Below the pieces are notes generated by a model. It was given only the letters and a program-made list of their open reading frames with translations, was not told the DNA's origin and searched no databases. Source: Pseudisothecium myosuroides (lineage: Eukaryota; Streptophyta; Bryopsida; Hypnales; Lembophyllaceae). From it: a stretch of DNA of 64,000 nucleotides. Each line of letters starts with the position of its first letter. The first letter of the stretch is position 1. The DNA lies in the NCBI GenBank assembly GCA_951799445.1, contig OX637296.1:2356001-2420000 (forward strand). The letters are read 5' to 3'. The position numbers and the translations under genes were made by a program. This document shows, piece by piece, positions 58,487 through 64,000 of this stretch.

Positions 58487-59122
58487 CTCTCTCCGTCCCA
58501 AAATGATCTTTCTGTTAATTGAAATGTTCCGGATCATGGTAATAAATAACATTTTTTAACCCCATTTTACACTGTAAATAGAGTTTGATGCTCTCCTATT
58601 GTCCTAGAATTAGATTAGTTTTCAAGATGTAGTTATGAAGCACTAAAGAGTGAGACTTTTTGACCATTTTGAAGGAGCACCACTAGCCAATCAATTCTTG
58701 AATTCCAGCGCTATGGGTTGTGTCTTTTTGTCTTCCCGGAATGTGTATATTCCCGCGGTGTCTCTCTTGAAAATTCACTTCACTTATCAATTGGCCCATA
58801 AAAAGTTAAGTGCAACACATGATTTCAGCTTCCTTTATTTAAAAGAACCCAAAGATGGTTGGCCTGATGGCCTAAATGGTGCAGGCACTGAGTAGTGAAT
58901 AGTGACAAAGAAAGTGCTCACCAATCAGACCAGTGAATTAGGTTGTTTTTTAACGAATGAACAATAGCTTTGGGGGATTTTTCAACTTTATTATTCACTT
59001 GACATTCATAGAACGTGCAAAGGTTTCAATTTGTGGGCCCTTCCTCCTCCACGCACTACAAGAAGATCAATTTGGAACACAAAATAAAAGGCAACAAGAA
59101 GATCATTTTGGGATGGAGGGAG
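58487..59122. mobile_element. Stowaway-like Tc1/mariner element, non-autonomous
   Basis: CTCTCTCCGTCCCAAAATGATCTT and AAGATCATTTTGGGATGGAGGGAG are inverted ends with two mismatches, flanked by TA at 58485-58486 and 59123-59124. The ends match the well-known plant Stowaway consensus. The 636-bp interior has two short ORFs but no recognisable transposase. Confidence 0.8.
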
Positions 59123-59189
59123 TAGTACTTAGTATAAAATTAAAATTAAAATATTTTTTTAATAATTTTAATTAAAAAATATCTAAAAA

Positions 59190-59340
59190 CTATACATTTT
59201 TATACCGTAGGTCCAAACGCTACAAAACAAAGCCCGTGCATCCCTCCTTGCAAAGAGCTTTATGACTATACCAAGAACACAACCTAGAGACTCACAATCC
59301 CGGAGACATCTAAACAAACAAAACAAACAGCCTAATTTAA
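59190..59340. repeat. Dispersed repeat copy, GGTCCAAACG family
   Basis: 'taccgtaggtccaaacgctacaaaacaaagcccgtgcatccctccttgcaaagagcttt' is a member of the same family as the 45-46 kb array, here in reverse orientation. Confidence 0.65.
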
Positions 59341-60569
59341 TGGATGGACTAGGAGGTGGGATACTTGTTGGTAGTCAATGAAAACTATAAACAATTGTCA
59401 TATGCAATATAAATGAATAAACAATTGTCCCCATGCACAAATAACAAAATATATTTGTGGTTGTTATAATATTCTCCAGCTCCTCTTCCTTGATCACTCT
59501 CACTATGTCAACACTTACAATTGGAATGGAATTCTTGGCGGTCCGTGCGTCCTTGATCAAATTCATTCTGTCAACCTTTATGAATGATTGAGATTCCTGA
59601 CTATCCGTGTGTCCTTCATCAACTCATCTTGTCAACCCTTGTGATTGAGACTACAAACTATCTATATATCACTTCATGTATCCTTGATCATACTTACCAT
59701 GTCAACCTTCATAATTGAAAATCCTAACTGTCGATGTGTATTTGATAGTTATAGGTATCTACTTTTGTTGGGATACAAACATTCAAGGCATTATTTTTGA
59801 ATTGCCCTAACAAAAGACTTTTAATCCTAAGATGCCCAATTTCATTTTCAAAAGGCCTTTCAAATATATCTTTAGTGATTTACTTCATTTAATCCAAAAA
59901 TATATATTTAAGCTTCTTAAATGGCTAAAATGGGACCTATATTAGAGTGGCTACAATTATTTGATAGCCACAATTAGGTAGCTTACCTTATTATGTACAA
60001 TTGAAAAATAGTCCATTTTTTTATGAAGCAAGAGTACTCAAAATATCTATTTAGAGCCCTATGGCAATATCATCTAGGTCTATAGAACCAATGAACCTAA
60101 ATAACCTTCATTTAAGATCCTACATTAAAGATGGTAGGATAATTAGAAAGACAAAAACTACTTGATCCCACGCTCTACACAATGTTATAATCTTAAACAT
60201 GCCTCATTTAAGTAGTTTAAGATTCTATGATTAGAATAGAAATCAATTGAGTAGTAATTAAATTTTTCACGCAATAAAAGGCCATTGAAGTCCCTTTCTT
60301 GACTTTCTTGCTTGATAAGCCAAATGTACAAAGTCATGTGATAACCAAAGTTCATATTTTTGCTCCAAAGTCTCAATCCTAACACCCACTCACTACTAAA
60401 TTGCTTCAAAAATCTCAAAATCATGTTGCTCTTTTGAGATGAATATACACTATTTTATATGAATAACAAGATTTTCATCCATAGTTCTCACTAATGTGCC
60501 ATGTGTTGTTGCCGCAACCAAAATAAAATCAAAAACAATTTTCTAATTTTTTAATTAAGATAAACTTCA

Positions 60570-60690
60570 AAATCCAATACCTTTTCTTCCGTGAGTCAAA
60601 ACGCCACAAAACAAAACCCGTGCACCACTCCTTACTGAGAGCTTTCCAAAGATCTCACCACAACAAACAAAACAAACAGCCTAATAACTC
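60570..60690. repeat. Dispersed repeat copy next to the NADAR gene
   Basis: 'gtgagtcaaaacgccacaaaacaaaacccgtgcaccactccttactgagagctttccaaagatc' ends about 180 bp before the NADAR start codon. Confidence 0.65.
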
Positions 60691-60867
60691 AAGGTATGGA
60701 TTCCACCCCAGCATGGAAGTCGGCCTCAGATAGACACAAGGTCGGACAAACACCCTTTTCGTTCACGACCTCGAATTGTTTTTCAAGGTCTATCAAATTG
60801 CTTCTCAAATCAATTGTTTTTCTGACCTCGAATTGTTTTTCTGAGCCGTCGCTCGCAATCGCCAACG

Positions 60868-61442
60868 ATGCGCCCCAACTGGCTTCGACTTCCGGAAGCC
60901 ATCGTCTTCCACAGCCGCGCTGCGCACTACAGCGAATTCTCCAACTTCCACTTGTCGGACTTCGACGACGGAGAGAAGCGGCTCCCGACAGTGGAAGCCT
61001 TCTTCCAGCACGCGAGTTTGCCGAGGAGTGCCCGGAGCATGCCGAGTGCATCCGGACGGCCGACACGCCGGGGAGCGCCAAGGCTCTCGGTCGCACGAAG
61101 CGCCTGGACGCGACGCAACTGGCGGCCTGGGAGGCACGCAAGGTGGACGTGATGCGGCAAGCGCTTCGCCTCAAGTTCACGCAGAAGGACGAGCTCAAGG
61201 AATTGCTTCTAGCGACGGGGGACAAGCCGCTGGTGGAACGGCCGCTCCATGGGGCGGACAAGTTCTGGGCCGCCGGGGCCAAGGGCGATGGGAGGAACAC
61301 GCTCGGGGTGTTGCTCATGGAGCTCCGGGCCTCTCTGGCTACGGCGGACACCGTACCACTCCGAATTGAACACGATCTTCGCATGCACTCCCCTAAGCTG
61401 AATTTCTACGCCGAAGTTGGATTCCCGACATCATGCCATTGA
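60868..61442 (+). pseudogene. NADAR-domain (YbiA-like) gene with a frameshift
   Basis: The first part reads IVFHSRAAHYSEFSNFHLSD and LPTVEAFFQHA in the frame starting at ATG 60868. The second part, in the next frame, reads FAEECPEHAECIRTADTPGS, AKALGRTKRLD, VMRQALRLKFTQKDELKELL, LLATGDKPLVERPL and FWAAGAKGDGRNTLGVLLME. Together they cover the full NADAR domain of about 150 residues. One base is missing at about 61011-61015, where the family has a Lys codon (QHA-K-F). NADAR proteins hydrolyse N-glycosidic bonds: YbiA acts on riboflavin-pathway intermediates, and others remove ADP-ribose from DNA. In plants the domain occurs in riboflavin-pathway proteins. The break could be a real mutation or an assembly indel. 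GC content is far above the surroundings. Confidence 0.8.
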
Positions 61443-61529
61443 AGGATAATTGGAGCGATTTTATGCAAAGTGAGACCATTGCACTCGTTTTCAAATAAGG
61501 CAGTTATTATGTTATGAGATTCTGGCTAT

Positions 61530-62165
61530 GGCAGATACCACGCCTGTTCCTAACACCAGCGCCAATGATCCTTCACCGTAGAATGACCTTCCCTAACCCG
61601 ATTTTCTGCTCCTGAGCGTGATTCTCGGGCTGTGAGGAATGATGCCATGGAGACATTTGTTGCAGCGCCGGAGGATGGTACTGTCAATCATTCACAAAGG
61701 AAGGCAGTTGTTATAGTATTAGATTCTGCACAGAACCCGATTGGAGTCGCTCAAAAATAACCTTTGAAGGTGCGCATCCCAGTGACGCTTTGTAAAGTGT
61801 TCATAATGCAACATTAAAGGCGCGAGGGGCCGAGGAGCGAGGCTCTGTGTTGAGCTCCGTGACACCGGCTATGGCGGACACCACGCCTGGTCCAAACTTC
61901 CAAACACCACCGACTCCGATGCTCTGCCCTGACCCGAATTTCTGCAACTAAGCTTGATCCCCCGGATTGTAAGAAATCATGCCAATGAAAGTGTTTATGC
62001 AGAGCCAAAGCATTGAACTGATAATCATTTACAGAGGAAGACAATTGTTATAGTTTGAGAGTCTGCACAAATCCGGACTGGAGTCACTCAAAAAAATTGA
62101 AGTTGCGGATTGGAGTGTCCAGTGACGCTTTGCAAAGTGTTCATGATGCAACATTCACTGCAGCT
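61530..62165. repeat. Two diverged tandem copies, about 335 bp apart
   Basis: The segment starting 'ggctatggcagataccacgcctg' (61530) and ending 'agtgacgctttgtaaagtgttcataatgcaacatt' (61815) recurs at 61866-62156 with about 80% identity by eye. Its first words ('ctctggctacggcggacacc') also occur at the 3' end of the NADAR gene (61330), suggesting repeated duplication of that gene's tail. Confidence 0.65.
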
Positions 62166-62361
62166 ACCACCTACTGCCTGCTACTATTCGTCAAGCTGAG
62201 CACATCACCGTCATCGTCGTGCGCATCTGCTTCGGAGATGCCCGGATGAAGATCAATCTCTTTCGTCTTCCAAAACTTTTCTAGTGCGAAACTGGCCGGA
62301 GCGTTCAGGCAAGTTCAAGGATGTGATTTGTACATACGTTTGTGGTGGTGGAGGTCTTCGC

Positions 62362-63444
62362 TCAGTAGTAGTAGTATCGCGTGTAGTCTTGACCGAGGAC
62401 GAAGGTAACGGGGTAGAGATCTTCTGGTCGCGGAGGTGGAGGCGCCGGCTTCTTCTCCTCTTTGGGCTTCTCCTCTTTGGGCTTCTCCTTGGGCTTCTCT
62501 TCTTTCTTCTCTTCCTTCTTCTCTTCCTTCTTCTCCACCTTCTTCTCTTCTTTCTTCTCTTCCTTAATCTCTTCTACCGTTACAGTTCCCCCGCCTCCCC
62601 CGCCTCCCCCTCCTTTCTTCTTCTTCTTACCACCGCCTCCGCCTCCTTCTTTTGGCTTATCCTCTCCTAGCTTCTCCTGTATCCAAATTACTCACAGCGT
62701 TAAAGGTTTGTAAACGCAAAAATAAGAGAGGCAGCGAAAATGCGATGTTAAGAAGCGGATCTTGTCCTGCTTGCTGCGTGTTCAAGAAATCGAAGGACAC
62801 CTCGATTGCTGGCGTTGAATTGCAGATTATTCCACATTAGAATACAATTCTCAGTTTCAAAAGGAACAAAGAAATCGAAGGACTGACGGGCTAGAAATCT
62901 GGTATCAGAACAACATACCTCTTTTTTCTCTTCTTTCTTTTCTTCCTTCTTTTCTTCCTTCTTCTCCTCTTTCTTGTCGTCTTTCTTGACTTCCTTCTTC
63001 TCTTCCTTCTTCTCCTCTTTCTTCTCTTCCTTCTTGACTTCCTTCTTCTCTTCCTTCTTCTCTTCCTTCTTGGGAGGCGGTGGTGGAGGCACAATCTCCG
63101 TTTGTTTGCCTGTCTTCTTGATGCGTCTATACACTTCTTCTGTGGTTACGTTGCCAGTCACGGTTACGAGCTGTTTTTCAAAGTCCACCTTATACGACGT
63201 AACTCCTGTTGAAGAATCAATCAACACTCTATTAACTCGCCTGCGATGGAGTTTCAACATCAATGAATCACTCATATCAGAACTCCGATCGAGAAAGAGA
63301 AGTGGACAGGTTCCTACCAGGAATATTTTTGCATGCTCTCTTAACGGTATGTGCACAGCCTTCGCAGTGCAGCATCACCCGCAAGACCACCGTGTTCAAT
63401 GGCAGTGTCTGCAACGAAAACATTTGGTGAAGGTCAGCATTCAT
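62362..63444 (-). CDS. HMA-domain metal-binding protein (HPP/HIPP-like)
   Basis: Three exons join in phase: 63444-63318, 63205-62919 and 62676-62362, encoding 242 residues. The HMA domain is near the N-terminus: VVLRVMLHCEGCAHTVKRA with Cys27 and Cys30 as metal ligands (M-x-x-C-x-x-C), then GVTSYKVDFEKQLVTVTGNV across the exon 1/2 join, and IKKTGKQTEIV. It continues into a long Lys/Glu-rich, Gly-rich and Pro-rich linker, typical of plant HIPPs, which bind copper, zinc or cadmium. The C-terminus is DLYPVTFVLGQDYTRYYYY with no CaaX box, so it is not isoprenylated and belongs to the HPP type. The ATG at 63444 is the first in frame; ATG 63423 is an alternative. The large antisense poly-Ser/Phe ORFs are shadows of the linker. 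Confidence 0.88.
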
Positions 63445-63859
63445 ATCTTACATTGACACGGGCGTCACTAGCTCGAGCAAGAAAATCGGGTCGGACAGGA
63501 CGGCGCAGAGACATTCACAGAAGTGAACATTAAATTTGCAGATTGCTCCACGACGTAGAGATGTTTTTCCTCGCTTTCAGAATCTGCTTCCCTATGTTTA
63601 ATCTTACAGAGGAGTTACCTTCTTATGGGGACCTTGCTATAAGGATTAGTCTCGTAAGTAGAAACATGCACTCATTACTCAATGGAGGAGGCGGAGAGGA
63701 GACAATTTCCAACTTGCTTCTACATCGAAGATTTCTAATTTCGTTGGCACGCAAGCCTCTGGTTAGAAAATATCTGACAGCAATTGCGGATGTTATCCGC
63801 GTTTCAAGTCACTGTAAACTCGATTAGACTGAAGGCCATCGTTTGACTGCCAAGAGAGC

Positions 63860-64000
63860 ATGGATACAATTGCCAAGGAATGCTTCAAAGGAGACCAAAC
63901 TGAACTCGGGGAGGAGCGTGGAGCATCGGCACAACCTAGACGTCGTCCCATAACTTTGGCAGTCCTTATCGTCTCCCTGGCTATGCATATTTGGATCACC
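63860..64000 (+). CDS. Start of a membrane-anchored protein, truncated by window
   Basis: An open frame from ATG 63860 runs off the window after 47 codons. It encodes an acidic head (MDTIAKECFKGDQTELGEER), then PRRRPITLAVLIVSLAMHIW, a positive patch followed by a hydrophobic helix as in a type II signal anchor. The GC-richer composition supports coding. The family cannot be told. Confidence 0.45.
   Translation, partial: MDTIAKECFKGDQTELGEERGASAQPRRRPITLAVLIVSLAMHIWIT

Noticed and set aside
62284..63456. Plus-strand ORFs rich in Ser, Phe and Leu, which look like membrane proteins
   Set aside because: They are the antisense of the Lys/Glu-rich linker of the HMA gene, whose exons join in phase on the minus strand.

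Overview
The window is nuclear DNA of a streptophyte plant or alga. The best evidence is a complete 11-exon DRG GTPase of plant type, an RNA polymerase I RPA43 gene, a plant-style HMA (HPP/HIPP) protein, GT-AG introns, TTTAGGG-type telomere-like repeats, and plant transposon classes (CACTA, Stowaway-like, TTAA-flanked MITEs). AT-rich, repeat-filled intergenic DNA and the unusual accessory genes would fit a charophyte alga or early-diverging land plant with a large genome. I cannot fix the species.

Layout. 1-6.9 kb: a doubtful first exon, then AT-rich repeats, including a 2-kb non-autonomous CACTA element. 6.9-26.4 kb: an accessory island dotted with a 21-bp palindrome, TTATCTTCG-NNN-CGAAGATAA. 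It holds a DUF7869-type transposase-like gene (minus strand), a 178-bp satellite, several TTAA-flanked MITEs, a large gene that I read as a ParB-like domain joined to a degenerate N6/N4 DNA-methyltransferase-like domain, an FCP1/SCP-type HAD gene with an in-frame TAG near its 3' end, and an unknown Ser/Arg-rich ORF. 27-31.9 kb: repeats. 31.9-35.1 kb (minus strand): RPA43, directly preceded by a decayed piece of the proteasome gene RPN9. 35-41 kb: repeats, including a CACTA element with a 3-bp target duplication. 41.1-44.8 kb: the DRG GTPase. 45.3-46.7 kb: an array of a dispersed repeat. 50-56 kb: three copies of a terminal-inverted-repeat element with perfect 4-bp target duplications, around a broken pogo/jerky-type transposase that carries nested MITEs. 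58.5-59.1 kb: a Stowaway-like element. 60.9-61.4 kb: a NADAR-domain gene with a one-base frameshift. 62.4-63.4 kb: an HMA protein (minus strand). At the right edge, a membrane-anchored protein starts and runs off the window.

The most interesting part is the palindrome island. About 40-45 copies lie in 10.0-11.4 kb and 18.0-25.4 kb. Most sit in introns or probable introns of two accessory genes. Copies within one intron share the same central bases. Two copies lie in an exon and are read in frame as Y-(L/P)-R-x-E-D-N, and a degenerate copy supplies the transposase stop codon. One of the genes they decorate encodes a ParB-like fold, a family whose bacterial members act at palindromic sites. DRG, RPA43 and the HMA gene are ordinary core genes with no visible functional link to the island.
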